Below, in pieces: positions 1 through 6,964 of a stretch of 38,567 bases of DNA. Below the pieces are notes generated by a model. The model was not told where the DNA came from and did not search any database. It saw only the letters and a program-made list of their open reading frames with translations. The stretch is from Phocaeicola intestinalis (GTDB taxonomy: Bacteria > Bacteroidota > Bacteroidia > Bacteroidales > Bacteroidaceae). The stretch's first letter is position 1. The number at the start of each line of letters is the position of its first letter. Location of the stretch: NCBI RefSeq assembly GCF_014837065.1, contig NZ_JACSPP010000033.1, positions 1 through 38,567 of the forward strand, written 5' to 3'. The position numbers and the translations under genes were made by a program.

Positions 1-73
1 TTCCTCATCACAGAAGCGGAAATGCCTCAAAAACTCATCCCAAATCATCGCACGATAAATTCAAAACAGCTTC
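1..73 (+). repeat. Inverted-repeat element A, copy 1 (cut by window start)
   Basis: Right-hand part of the 192-bp element seen complete at 2752-2943 and 6011-6202. Its right terminal repeat (the complement of GAAGCTGTTTTGAATTT) occupies 57-73. Position 73 is also the last base of the tsaD stop codon, which is read on the minus strand, so the element abuts the gene exactly. The visible part differs from the full copies by two adjacent bases. It looks like a MITE: short, terminally inverted, with no transposase. Confidence 0.8.
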
Positions 74-1098
74 TAAAGTGCCACACGCGAATATGCCGGT
101 TTGTCTATTGAACAAAAATCCTTGTCCAAGTATTTGTAATAACCGGTGATGGCAATCATTGCAGCATTGTCTGTTGTATAGCCAAATTTAGGAATATAGA
201 TTTTCCATCCGTATTTTGCAGCATGCTCGCGGAATGCATTGCGCAACCCGTTGTTTGCCGATACACCTCCGGCAACCGCCACTTCAGTAATACCTGTATC
301 TTTTACAACCTTACGCAACTTATCCATTAAGATATCGACAATCGTTTTTTCCAGCGACGCGGCCAAATCGGTTTTATGATGTTCTATAAAATCCGGTTCA
401 TCCTTCAACCAGTCACGAAGCGAATAAAGAAACGATGTCTTTAATCCACTAAAACTATAATCGTATCCCCCAATATGTGGTTTGCTGAATGTAAACGCAT
501 TCGGATTTCCCTGACGTGCCAGTTTGTCAATAATCGGTCCGCCGGGATAACCCAACCCCATCACTTTCGAACATTTGTCGATAGCTTCTCCGGCCGCATC
601 ATCGATGGTCTGTCCCAACACCTGCATGTCATTGTAGGCATTTACACGAATTATCTGCGAATTACCACCCGACACCAGTAAACAAATGAACGGAAACTTA
701 GGCTGATCCGTATCTTCCTCAGACTCTTTAATAAAATGCGCCAACACATGACCCTGCAAGTGATTGACATCCACCAAAGGGATACCTAAAGCCAAAGCCA
801 ATCCCTTGGCAAAAGAAACGCCTACCAGCAACGAACCCATCAGTCCGGGACCACGGGTAAAAGCAATGGCACTTAGCTGTTCTTTCGTCACGCCCGCCCG
901 CTTTAGCGCTTCGTGCACCACCGGCACAATATTCTGCTGGTGTGCACGTGAAGCCAGTTCGGGCACTACCCCTCCATAAGCTTCGTGTACAGCCTGGCTG
1001 GCAATGACACTGGAGAGCAACACCCCATTGCGGATAACGGCAGCAGACGTATCGTCGCACGAAGACTCTATTCCTAATATTATTATATCGTTATTCAT
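73..1098 (-). CDS. tsaD: tRNA N6-adenosine threonylcarbamoyltransferase TsaD
   Basis: TsaD transfers the threonylcarbamoyl group to A37 of ANN-decoding tRNAs, together with TsaB and TsaE, in the cytoplasm. The 341-aa product has the usual family length and an ASKHA fold: phosphate-binding start GIESSCDDTSAA (residues 9-20), metal-binding H113 and H117 in NHLQGH, the VSGGNSQI segment, and a late GGVSANNGLR nucleotide loop. The start MNNDIIILG lies directly before the first strand, so no alternative is needed. It is downstream of map on the same strand, separated by an 8-bp repeat array (1113-1333), so co-transcription would carry the array in the mRNA. The stop codon TAG takes its final base from the terminal repeat of an element-A copy, yet the protein end (SRVAL) looks natural and the length is normal. 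Confidence 0.97.
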   Translation of the reverse strand: MNNDIIILGIESSCDDTSAAVIRNGVLLSSVIASQAVHEAYGGVVPELASRAHQQNIVPVVHEALKRAGVTKEQLSAIAFTRGPGLMGSLLVGVSFAKGLALALGIPLVDVNHLQGHVLAHFIKESEEDTDQPKFPFICLLVSGGNSQIIRVNAYNDMQVLGQTIDDAAGEAIDKCSKVMGLGYPGGPIIDKLARQGNPNAFTFSKPHIGGYDYSFSGLKTSFLYSLRDWLKDEPDFIEHHKTDLAASLEKTIVDILMDKLRKVVKDTGITEVAVAGGVSANNGLRNAFREHAAKYGWKIYIPKFGYTTDNAAMIAITGYYKYLDKDFCSIDKPAYSRVAL

Positions 1099-1112
1099 AA
1101 TCAGTAATTAAT

Positions 1113-1333
1113 CAATGTGACAATGTGGCAATGTATCAATGTGCTAATGTGGCAATGTATCAATGTGCTAATGTGAGAATGTGGTAATGTGAAAATTAAT
1201 TAGCAAATTAGCAAATTAGCAAATTAACACATTAGCAAATTAGCAAATTGGCAAATTAACACATTAGCAAATTGGCAAATTAACACATTAACAAATTAAC
1301 ACATTAGCAAATTAGCAAATTAGCAAATTAGCA
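1113..1333. repeat. Two abutting 8-bp tandem arrays with complementary units
   Basis: From 1113 to 1192 there are ten 8-bp units close to YAATGTGR (CAATGTGA, CAATGTGG, CAATGTAT, CAATGTGC, TAATGTGG and so on). After five bases, 1198-1333 holds seventeen 8-bp units close to AATTAGCA (variants AATTAACA, CATTAGCA, AATTGGCA). Units of the first array read in reverse complement (GCACATTA) resemble units of the second (GCACATTA, GCAAATTA), so the two arrays can fold on each other into a long imperfect hairpin. The block fills the whole space between map and tsaD. Nothing in it codes for protein. Confidence 0.93.
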
Positions 1334-1341
1334 AATTATTC

Positions 1342-2199
1342 TTAATACGTCAATATCTCCAGTCCATTATCGGTCATTACGTAAGTATGTTCCCACTGGG
1401 CAGATGGCAGCTCGTCTTCCGTCACTACTGTCCAGCCGTCTTCCTCATCAATAAATACTTCCCATGTGCCCATATTAATCATCGGTTCGATGGTAAACAC
1501 CATTCCAGGTACCAGCAACATGCCTGTACCTTTCCGTCCGTAATGCAGCACATCAGGTTCTTCATGAAAGTCCAACCCTACCCCATGTCCGCATAAATCA
1601 CGTACCACAGAGAAACCATTTTTTTTGGCATGTTTTTCGACTGCATGCCCGATATCACCTACGAAACCAAAAGGTTGGGCAGCATCGGCACCGATATCCA
1701 TACACTCGCGTGCCACCTGTACAAGCTTTTCTTTCTCCGGGGTTGTCTTCCCGATAATAAACATACGTGATGCATCTGCATAATATCCATTAAGGATTGT
1801 AGTGCAATCTACGTTAATAATATCACCTTCTTCCAAGATTTCGTCTTCCGAAGGAATGCCGTGGCATACCACTTCATTAATAGAGGTGCATACACTTTTT
1901 GGGAAACCCTCATATCCCAAACAGGCAGGAATGCCACCATGATTCACCGTATAATCGTAAACGATTCTGTCTATTTGAGCAGTACTCATCCCCTCACGGA
2001 TTTCTTCTGCCACCTTGTCAAGCACAGCCGTATTCAGCAGACCGCTGCGCCGTATGCCTTCTATCTGCTCTGGAGTCTTGATTAAATCACGAGACGGGAC
2101 CAAATGCCCTTTGTCCTGGTAATAAAGTACCTTTTTGTCCAGCTCGGTCAATTCTGTGCCCTTAGGCACCCTCCAGTTTAGCTTCTTCCTTTTTACCAT
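1342..2199 (-). CDS. map: Methionine aminopeptidase, type I
   Basis: Removes the N-terminal methionine from nascent cytosolic proteins. The 285-aa protein carries the complete pita-bread metallopeptidase site: H113 (CHGIPSE), metal ligands D131 and D142 (VDCTTILNGYYADAS), H205 (GHGVGLDFHEEP), E238 (FTIEPM) and E270 (QWEHTY). It is longer than the minimal type I enzyme because of about 40 extra N-terminal residues rich in lysine (MVKRKKLNWRVPKG...). This extension has no cysteine zinc finger of the SEC-C type. A Bacteroides -7 box on the minus strand lies at 2228-2235. The gene heads a minus-strand pair with tsaD, an arrangement that fits shared expression although the 8-bp arrays lie between them. 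Confidence 0.97.
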   Translation of the reverse strand: MVKRKKLNWRVPKGTELTELDKKVLYYQDKGHLVPSRDLIKTPEQIEGIRRSGLLNTAVLDKVAEEIREGMSTAQIDRIVYDYTVNHGGIPACLGYEGFPKSVCTSINEVVCHGIPSEDEILEEGDIINVDCTTILNGYYADASRMFIIGKTTPEKEKLVQVARECMDIGADAAQPFGFVGDIGHAVEKHAKKNGFSVVRDLCGHGVGLDFHEEPDVLHYGRKGTGMLLVPGMVFTIEPMINMGTWEVFIDEEDGWTVVTEDELPSAQWEHTYVMTDNGLEILTY

Positions 2200-2227
2200 A
2201 ATCTTGATTCGAATTAAAATCTACCTG

Positions 2228-2235
2228 CAAAGGTA
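2228..2235 (-). promoter_or_regulatory. Putative -7 promoter box of map
   Basis: Read on the minus strand the sequence is TACCTTTG, matching the Bacteroides TAnnTTTG box, 29 nt before the map start. A CAAA (TTTG on the minus strand) at 2253-2256 is slightly too close (17 nt) for an ideal -33 element. Confidence 0.5.
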
Positions 2236-2458
2236 GAAATTTCTCGTTAAATCAAAAAGCAACCGACAAAATTTGATAATCATACTTTTCACGACTGCGC
2301 TTTCGACCATAATAAAACAGTTTCCACACTTGATTAATGCCTTTTGCGTTTAAAAGTAAAAAAAGGAAAAGAAAAAGTTGAAAGTTTGGACAAAAATCGT
2401 TTACTTTGCCTATAAAATTTGAGCACCTTGATTTAATATTAATTAAAACCGAAACAAA

Positions 2459-2677
2459 ATGAACAAAATTCAAATTGGCGAACATGCAGGCATTGTCTGG
2501 AATAAATTAAAAGACAACCGCCATTGGGAGTATGACGAACTCAAAAAAGCGACAGGATTGACCGACAGAGACCTTAATGCAGCCATCGGCTGGCTGGCAC
2601 GCGAAGACAAAATCGATTTTGACATGGACGAACATGGCGATAGGATTTTCCTGACAGTCAATGTCTATATCGGATAA
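2459..2677 (+). CDS. Small winged helix-turn-helix protein (DUF2582 type)
   Basis: A 72-aa protein starting MNKIQIGEHAGIVWNKL. One winged-helix domain spans nearly the whole length: helices IVWNKLKDN and EYDELKKATGLTDRDLNAAIGWLAREDKI, followed by the wing DFDMDEHGDRIFLTVNVY. This is the pattern of the DUF2582 winged-helix family common in Bacteroidales. It probably binds DNA, but its target and ligand are unknown. It stands alone, divergent from map, with a hairpin terminator (2695-2743) just downstream. It is transcribed from the space shared with the map promoter; TTACTTTG near 2400 only partly resembles a -7 box. The family call is from memory of the sequence pattern. Confidence 0.85.
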   Translation: MNKIQIGEHAGIVWNKLKDNRHWEYDELKKATGLTDRDLNAAIGWLAREDKIDFDMDEHGDRIFLTVNVYIG

Positions 2678-2694
2678 ATTTAAAAATGAAGAAT

Positions 2695-2743
2695 GAAGAA
2701 TTCTTTGTGGGAGAAGCAGTTCATCATCCTCAAAGAATTCTTC
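2695..2743 (+). terminator. Hairpin 3' of the winged-helix gene
   Basis: GAAGAATTCTTTG at 2695-2707 pairs perfectly with CAAAGAATTCTTC at 2731-2743, and the stem continues outward with one bulge (AAGAAT/ATTCTT). It lies 17 nt after the stop codon. The loop is 23 nt, long for a terminator, and no clear T-run follows because an element-A copy begins eight bases later. Confidence 0.5.
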
Positions 2744-2751
2744 TATTCTTA

Positions 2752-2943
2752 GAAGCTGTTTTGAATTTCTCCAAAAAGTTTTTCTTGGCTTGATGTATCC
2801 GTTTGCGTGTGTGCTTTGGGCGATTTTTTGGTCTTTTTCGCTCCTGTTCTTCGTCAGATAGCCCGCTATCTTCCTCATCACAGAAGCAAAAATGCCTCAA
2901 AAACTCATCCCAAATCATCGCACGATAAATTCAAAACAGCTTC
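2752..2943 (+). repeat. Inverted-repeat element A, copy 2 (full, 192 bp)
   Basis: Starts with GAAGCTGTTTTGAATTT and ends with its exact complement (17-bp perfect terminal inverted repeats). TTA precedes (2749-2751) and follows (2944-2946) the element, consistent with a 3-bp target duplication. It differs from the 6011-6202 copy at only two positions. Inside is a short perfect hairpin, GATAGC-CC-GCTATC. A minus-strand reading frame beginning MIWDEFLRHF at 2918 runs through the element and out of its left end; there is no transposase. Best described as a MITE. Confidence 0.9.
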
Positions 2944-2946
2944 TTA

Positions 2947-3025
2947 GAAACTGTTTTGAATTTCTACAAAAAGTTTTTCTTGACCTGGTGTATTCGTTTG
3001 CGTACAATAATTTCAAAACAGTTTC
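2947..3025 (+). repeat. Inverted-repeat element A, copy 3 (79 bp, internally deleted)
   Basis: Begins GAAACTGTTTTGAATTT and ends with the near complement (CAAAACAGTTTC). It keeps the left internal sequence (ACAAAAAGTTTTTCTTG) but lacks most of the interior. It directly follows copy 2, sharing the TTA between them, and ends three bases before the stop codon of the mgtC-like gene (3029). Confidence 0.8.
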
Positions 3026-3028
3026 TTC

Positions 3029-3697
3029 TTAAATGATTTTATTCACCGTTATGTCAGGAAAATCCTGCATGAACATCAACAACAATCCTTCTTCATTCTG
3101 CCGTTTTGCCTTGATGGTCATGCTTACGCTGTATACCACCTCTCCTCTCACGAATGACTCAGACATTTCATACGATACCACAATGTAGTTTTTCGAATGA
3201 AATGTAGCCGACACCCGTTTGATGGCATCCTTATCACGGGCAGAAAACTCTACCATCAAATTCCGCAAGCCTATGCTTTTAAAGAAAAAACTCAGCACTT
3301 CCAGTCCTAACAAGACCAAAACCGTAGCAGCAATGCCAATGCCATACATTCCTGCCCCGATAGCAAGCCCGATGCCTGAAGTGGCCCAAATGCCTGCAGC
3401 CGTAGTCAGTCCACGCACAATCTGCTTTTGCAGGATAATGGTCCCGGCACCGATAAAACCGATACCGCTTACCACTTGTGCCGCGATGCGGCTGGGATCG
3501 AGGCGGACCAAATCACGCTCCAGCACATCCGAAAACCCATATTGCGACACAATCATCAACAATGCGCTGCCTAATGCCACCAGAAAATGTGTACGATATC
3601 CGGCTTCTTTCGCCCGATACTCACGCTCCAATCCTATCAATATGCCCATTACGCCTGCCAAAAACAACCGCAGGGCAAAATCCCAAGCTAAATCCAT
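3029..3697 (-). CDS. MgtC/SapB family inner-membrane protein
   Basis: 222 aa. The N-terminal MgtC/SapB membrane domain has the family motifs: GLEREYRAKEAGYRTH (about residues 22-37) after the first membrane segment, ISRIAAQVVSGIGFIGAGTI-like region near 70-88, and GLTTAAGIWATSGIGLAIGAG near 95-115. Four to five hydrophobic segments are followed by a soluble C-terminal domain of about 75 residues (ACT-like in related proteins). MgtC proteins are linked to growth in low magnesium and, in pathogens, to control of ATP synthase; the role here is unknown. It follows the pyridoxamine kinase gene after a 15-base gap, so the two probably form an operon. An element-A copy ends three bases beyond its stop. 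Confidence 0.9.
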   Translation of the reverse strand: MDLAWDFALRLFLAGVMGILIGLEREYRAKEAGYRTHFLVALGSALLMIVSQYGFSDVLERDLVRLDPSRIAAQVVSGIGFIGAGTIILQKQIVRGLTTAAGIWATSGIGLAIGAGMYGIGIAATVLVLLGLEVLSFFFKSIGLRNLMVEFSARDKDAIKRVSATFHSKNYIVVSYEMSESFVRGEVVYSVSMTIKAKRQNEEGLLLMFMQDFPDITVNKII

Positions 3698-3712
3698 ATC
3701 GACACTTGCATT

Positions 3713-4738
3713 TTATTCCACCAACTCGTAACTGCTTACCTGAATCGGCATATCCAAGTTATGAAGTATTTTTTCCAACATGATGCCTTCTAAATTATTA
3801 TATTCGTAGCCGAATGTAGCACGAATACCCTGTAAAATAAACTGAGTAGCACGGTCCAGCGCTATAGGAAGGCTGTCTCCCTGCATCAGCGAACCGGTAA
3901 TGACACTGGTAAACGTATCGCCCGTACCGGGATAATGAGCCGGCAAATACGGGCAAGTCACTTTCCAATAACGGTTCCCGAAACGGTTATAAGCATATAC
4001 AGACGTAGAATGCGGATCATCCTGCACCGGCACACTGGTTACGATGACAATACTAGGCCCTTTATCCGACAATGCTTTAAGCGCATCCTTCAGACCGGCA
4101 TCACTCATTTTCTCTTGAAAAGGTATATCAAGCAGGCGGCACAATTCGGTCATGTTAGGGGTAATAATATCAGCAAGACAGATTAATTTCTTCATTTCAG
4201 TTACCATTTCCTCTGTTATGCCTTTGTAAAGGTTTCCATTGTCACCCATAACCGGATCAACCACAACCAAGTCGGTAGAGCGGCGGAACTTCTGAATAAA
4301 ATCTTCCACAATCTGAACTTGCTGTGGAGAACCAAGGTATCCCGAATAAAAAGCATCAAAACGGATTTCAAGCTGTTCCCATTTTTCAATGATACGGACC
4401 ATTTCGTCAGTAAGATCGAGGAAAGAATAAACAGGATACTGCGTATGGGTGGAAAGAATAGCCGTAGGAAGCGGACATACCTGAAACCCCATTGAAGAAA
4501 GAATAGGCACAACTGCCATAAGCGATACACGTCCTACCCCGGAGAGGTCATGTATTGCAACAATCTTTTTACTTTGGTTGTGAAACAGCCGTCCGCAAGG
4601 ATGGTTCTTTATTGGCTCTGCATGGGTCGCGACTTGTTTTTTACGCTTATACTTGTTTTCTTTTTCCCATGCCATCTTCCGTGCCTGATAAGACTCAAAT
4701 TGTTTCTCGATGTAGTTGTCTGCCATAAGTAAATCCAA
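3713..4738 (-). CDS. pdxY: Pyridoxamine/pyridoxal kinase with N-terminal extension
   Basis: A ribokinase-fold kinase expected to phosphorylate pyridoxamine or pyridoxal in vitamin B6 salvage. The core starts near residue 58 (KKIVAIHDLSGVGR) and carries DPVMGDNG (161-168), TPNMTE (193-198) and the catalytic anion-hole/base motif GTGDTF (271-276). Total length is 341 aa, about 55 longer than typical PdxY. The extra N-terminus (MADNYIEKQFESYQARKMAWEKENKYKRKK...) is highly charged and probably helical. Two starts are possible: 4738 (MDLLMADN) or 4726 (MADNYIEK); I favour the second because MADNY begins the ordered helical part. Its upstream region was invaded by a 132-bp element (4756-4887) that ends only 18-30 bp from the start codon. 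The gene is followed by the mgtC-like gene. Confidence 0.85.
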   Translation of the reverse strand: MDLLMADNYIEKQFESYQARKMAWEKENKYKRKKQVATHAEPIKNHPCGRLFHNQSKKIVAIHDLSGVGRVSLMAVVPILSSMGFQVCPLPTAILSTHTQYPVYSFLDLTDEMVRIIEKWEQLEIRFDAFYSGYLGSPQQVQIVEDFIQKFRRSTDLVVVDPVMGDNGNLYKGITEEMVTEMKKLICLADIITPNMTELCRLLDIPFQEKMSDAGLKDALKALSDKGPSIVIVTSVPVQDDPHSTSVYAYNRFGNRYWKVTCPYLPAHYPGTGDTFTSVITGSLMQGDSLPIALDRATQFILQGIRATFGYEYNNLEGIMLEKILHNLDMPIQVSSYELVE

Positions 4739-4755
4739 GAATTGAAATTAGTTTT

Positions 4756-4887
4756 ATGAATGTCCGCATTTTGCCAAATTGCTTGTAAGAGCACATCGCA
4801 CACGCTTTTTTGAAAGCTCCGCATGGATAAGCCGGCGCATTCGGACGCATGCAGCACGCCTCTACATTGGTCATTGCGGACATTCAT
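4756..4887. mobile_element. 132-bp MITE-like element B with 9-bp target duplication
   Basis: The ends ATGAATGTCCGCA (4756-4768) and TGCGGACATTCAT (4875-4887) are perfect 13-bp inverted repeats. ATTAGTTTT is present immediately outside both ends (4747-4755 and 4888-4896), a clear 9-bp target-site duplication. The interior is too short for a transposase and has no convincing gene. It sits just before the start of the pyridoxamine kinase gene (minus strand). Confidence 0.93.
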
Positions 4888-4951
4888 ATTAGTTTTTGCA
4901 AAGGACGTTACTTTTTGTGTAACAAACAAACTTTTTAAATTGAAATTAAGA

Positions 4952-5031
4952 GTCTGTTTTGAATTTCTACAAAAAAATTCTGCTCGTCTTGATTATCCGC
5001 TTTCGTGTGTGCTTCGGGTGATTTCTGTTGA
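4952..5031 (+). repeat. Inverted-repeat element A, copy 4 (decayed left part)
   Basis: Matches the left two-thirds of element A (CTGTTTTGAATTTCTAC, then TTGATTATCCG, then GTGTGTGCTTCGGGTGATT) with several substitutions. No right terminal repeat follows; similarity stops near 5031. An older, truncated copy lying between the divergent pyridoxamine kinase and HAD genes. Confidence 0.65.
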
Positions 5032-5109
5032 CACCACCATATACATAAACCCCTACGGTGCGAAGCACATAATTGACAGCATGAAGAGCACTCATTAAAT
5101 ATAAATGTT

Positions 5110-5117
5110 TATCTTTG
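5110..5117 (+). promoter_or_regulatory. Putative -7 promoter box of the HAD gene
   Basis: TATCTTTG matches TAnnTTTG and lies 30 nt before the start codon. No good TTTG is found about 20 nt upstream. Confidence 0.5.
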
Positions 5118-5147
5118 CACACGAAACGATTTTAAGACTATTATTTT

Positions 5148-5963
5148 ATGAATTACAAATTACTGGTACTCGATTTGGACGGTACGCTGACCGACTCTAA
5201 GAAGCGAATAACAACATATACGCATGACACACTGATAGAAGCCCAAAAACAAGGAGTGAAAATCGTTCTTGCCTCAGGACGCCCCACATACGGAGTGGCG
5301 CCGCTTGCCAACGCATTGGAACTAGACAGATACGAAGGGTATATTCTCTCATACAACGGTGGTGAAATCATTGACTGGAAAACCGGAGAAGTGATATATA
5401 AGAAATGGCTGGACAACGATGTATTACCTTATTTATATAATTGCGCCACAAATAATAGATTTGCCATAGTAACATACGACCACGAATTTGTATTGACAGA
5501 ATCCCCTGATGACGAATACGTACTGAAAGAAGCCTTGCTGAATGTAATGAAAATAAAAAAGGTAGACAACTTCCTGGAAGCCATTCCCCGTCCCATCACG
5601 AAGTGCCTGATTGTGGGAGAACCGGAACGCCTTGCCATATTGGAAAAGGAAATGTACGAAAAGTTAAAGGACAGAATGGGAGTATTCCGTTCGGAACCTT
5701 ATTTTCTGGAACTGGTGCCAAAAGGCATTGACAAGGCACAGTCGCTCTCGGTGCTATTGGAAGAAACAGGAATGAAGCGGGAAGAAATGATAGCCATAGG
5801 AGACGGATTCAACGACCTGTCAATGATACAATATGCAGGCCTCGGCATAGCAATGGCGAATGCCCAACCGGTAGTACGTGAAAATGCAGATTTCATCACG
5901 TACTCGAATGACGAAGACGGTGTAGCCCACGCAGTAGAGAAATTCATCTTCAAGACGAAATAA
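5148..5963 (+). CDS. Cof-type HAD-IIB family phosphatase
   Basis: A cytosolic sugar-phosphate or nucleotide-type phosphatase of the Cof subfamily; substrate unknown. The 271-aa protein has all four HAD motifs: D9 and D11 in LDLDGTLTDS, the motif II serine in LASGRPT (41-47), K196 in the PKGIDKA segment, and GDGFNDLSM (218-226). The C2B cap lies between about residues 85 and 190. Length is normal for the family. It is a single-gene unit with its own promoter box and a hairpin at the 3' end that has been split by an element-A insertion (6011-6202). Confidence 0.92.
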   Translation: MNYKLLVLDLDGTLTDSKKRITTYTHDTLIEAQKQGVKIVLASGRPTYGVAPLANALELDRYEGYILSYNGGEIIDWKTGEVIYKKWLDNDVLPYLYNCATNNRFAIVTYDHEFVLTESPDDEYVLKEALLNVMKIKKVDNFLEAIPRPITKCLIVGEPERLAILEKEMYEKLKDRMGVFRSEPYFLELVPKGIDKAQSLSVLLEETGMKREEMIAIGDGFNDLSMIQYAGLGIAMANAQPVVRENADFITYSNDEDGVAHAVEKFIFKTK

Positions 5964-5995
5964 CAAAGAAAGGAATTGAAGATAATCACATACCC

Positions 5996-6230
5996 AATGA
6001 AGATATATTAGAAGCTGTTTTGAATTTCTCCAAAAAGTTTTTCTTGGCTTGATGTATCCGTTTTCGTGTGTGCTTTGGGCGATTTTTTGGTCCTTTTCGC
6101 TCCTGTTCTTCGTCAGATAGCCCGCTATCTTCCTCATCACAGAAGCAAAAATGCCTCAAAAACTCATCCCAAATCATCGCACGATAAATTCAAAACAGCT
6201 TCTTAATTCCCCCTACAATATATCTTCATT
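5996..6230 (+). terminator. Terminator-like hairpin of the HAD gene, interrupted by element A
   Basis: AATGAAGATATATT (5996-6009) is exactly complementary to AATATATCTTCATT (6217-6230). With the element and one TTA removed, the arms would be separated by about 8-10 bases, giving a 14-bp stem 32 bases after the HAD stop codon. The 192-bp insertion now lies in the loop. There is no strong T-run, so terminator function is inferred. Confidence 0.6.
6011..6202 (+). repeat. Inverted-repeat element A, copy 5 (full, 192 bp)
   Basis: Same length and ends as the 2752-2943 copy, with 17-bp perfect terminal inverted repeats and only two base differences over 192 bp. TTA lies on both sides (6008-6010 and 6203-6205). 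The same minus-strand reading frame (MIWDEFLRHF..., start at 6177) is open throughout. One of the two differences changes Arg to Gly in that frame and the other is silent. Confidence 0.9.
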
Positions 6231-6291
6231 AGCTGTTGCAGTTATATCAAACTATTCATGAAGTTATCTCTGCCTTGCATATCCATTAGCA

Positions 6292-6326
6292 TAAGTGCGG
6301 AAGTCCATCCCGGCAATCCGCCCTTA
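6292..6326 (-). terminator. Weak hairpin 3' of the DUF2148 gene
   Basis: TAAGTGCGGA (6292-6301) and TCCGCCCTTA (6317-6326) pair over ten positions with one mismatch, nine bases beyond the stop codon of the minus-strand gene. No clear T-run, so the call is tentative. Confidence 0.35.
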
Positions 6327-6334
6327 CATTTCAT

Positions 6335-6868
6335 TTATTCCGTTTTCGGTTTCCGGTCGAAAAATGGGTTTTTCGATGATGCACTGACAGGAATGGCATA
6401 AACCTGCCTGCATCCATCTAACCAATCAAGCTGCTGTGCAGCCAGTCCTGCCGAAAACATCACACGCGTATCTACCCGATGGTCGGCAGCAACAGAACAA
6501 GCCGATCCAATTGCTATCCCAACATCTATACTGTTGATGGCACAAGGAACACCTTCCTTACGCGAAGCACAAGTTTCGTATCCGCAATGTCCGCAGTCAA
6601 GTCCTTGCGGCTGTTCGCGCGTACCGATGAGAATGATGCATTCGGCATCCAGAATATTATCTGCATCACGCAGGAAAAACTTAAGCCCGTTTTCCTCATA
6701 CATCTGCTTCATCGTATCAGAAAGGATGCGGATATTACTTTCGGTCACCATCGCAATCTCAATAATATCAACCCCCTTGCCCTTAGGCGCAGTGCGTGCC
6801 GCCACCATCATCTGTTGGGCTATCTGTAACACTTCATCGTGGCGACTGTCTCTCTCGTTCAGAATCAT
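6335..6868 (-). CDS. DUF2148 ferredoxin-like domain protein
   Basis: A 177-aa cytosolic protein. The N-terminal half is helical with the segment AARTAPKGKGVDIIEIAMV, typical of DUF2148 proteins and resembling a nitroreductase-like helix. The C-terminal half has a cysteine cluster, CGHCGYETCASRKEGVPC (about residues 92-109), that probably binds an Fe-S cluster, then IDVGIAIGSACSVAADHRVDTRVMFSAG. No biochemical function is established for the family that I know of. It lies 96 bases downstream of the serine palmitoyltransferase gene on the same strand, with a hairpin in the gap, so it may be expressed with that gene at a reduced level. Confidence 0.85.
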   Translation of the reverse strand: MILNERDSRHDEVLQIAQQMMVAARTAPKGKGVDIIEIAMVTESNIRILSDTMKQMYEENGLKFFLRDADNILDAECIILIGTREQPQGLDCGHCGYETCASRKEGVPCAINSIDVGIAIGSACSVAADHRVDTRVMFSAGLAAQQLDWLDGCRQVYAIPVSASSKNPFFDRKPKTE

Positions 6869-6902
6869 ATTACTCGTGAAATAATGTTACTGACACTATA
6901 TT

Positions 6903-6955
6903 GACCAGACTTTAGAGCCAGTTAGTATCTTCTAACACGAATCTAAAGCCTGGCC
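6903..6955 (-). terminator. Hairpin between serine palmitoyltransferase and DUF2148 genes
   Basis: GACCAGACTTTAGA (6903-6916) pairs with TCTAAAGCCTGGCC (6942-6955) over 14 positions, allowing G-U pairs. A second short stem (GTTAG/CTAAC) sits in the loop. It begins ten bases past the stop codon of the upstream minus-strand gene. A T-run is lacking, so it may attenuate rather than fully terminate. Confidence 0.5.
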
Positions 6956-6964
6956 ATTCCTTAT

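Noticed and set aside
1113..1333. The 8-bp arrays as a CRISPR
   Set aside because: The repeats are directly adjacent with no unique spacers, and the unit is far too short.
2730..2918. MIWDEFLRHF frame of element A as a gene
   Set aside because: It exists only inside the repeated element, runs out of it into unrelated flanks with different ends in each copy, and has no promoter.
4609..4929. Frame covering element B and the start of the pyridoxamine kinase gene
   Set aside because: It is in the wrong frame relative to the kinase and crosses the inserted element and its target duplication, so it is accidental.
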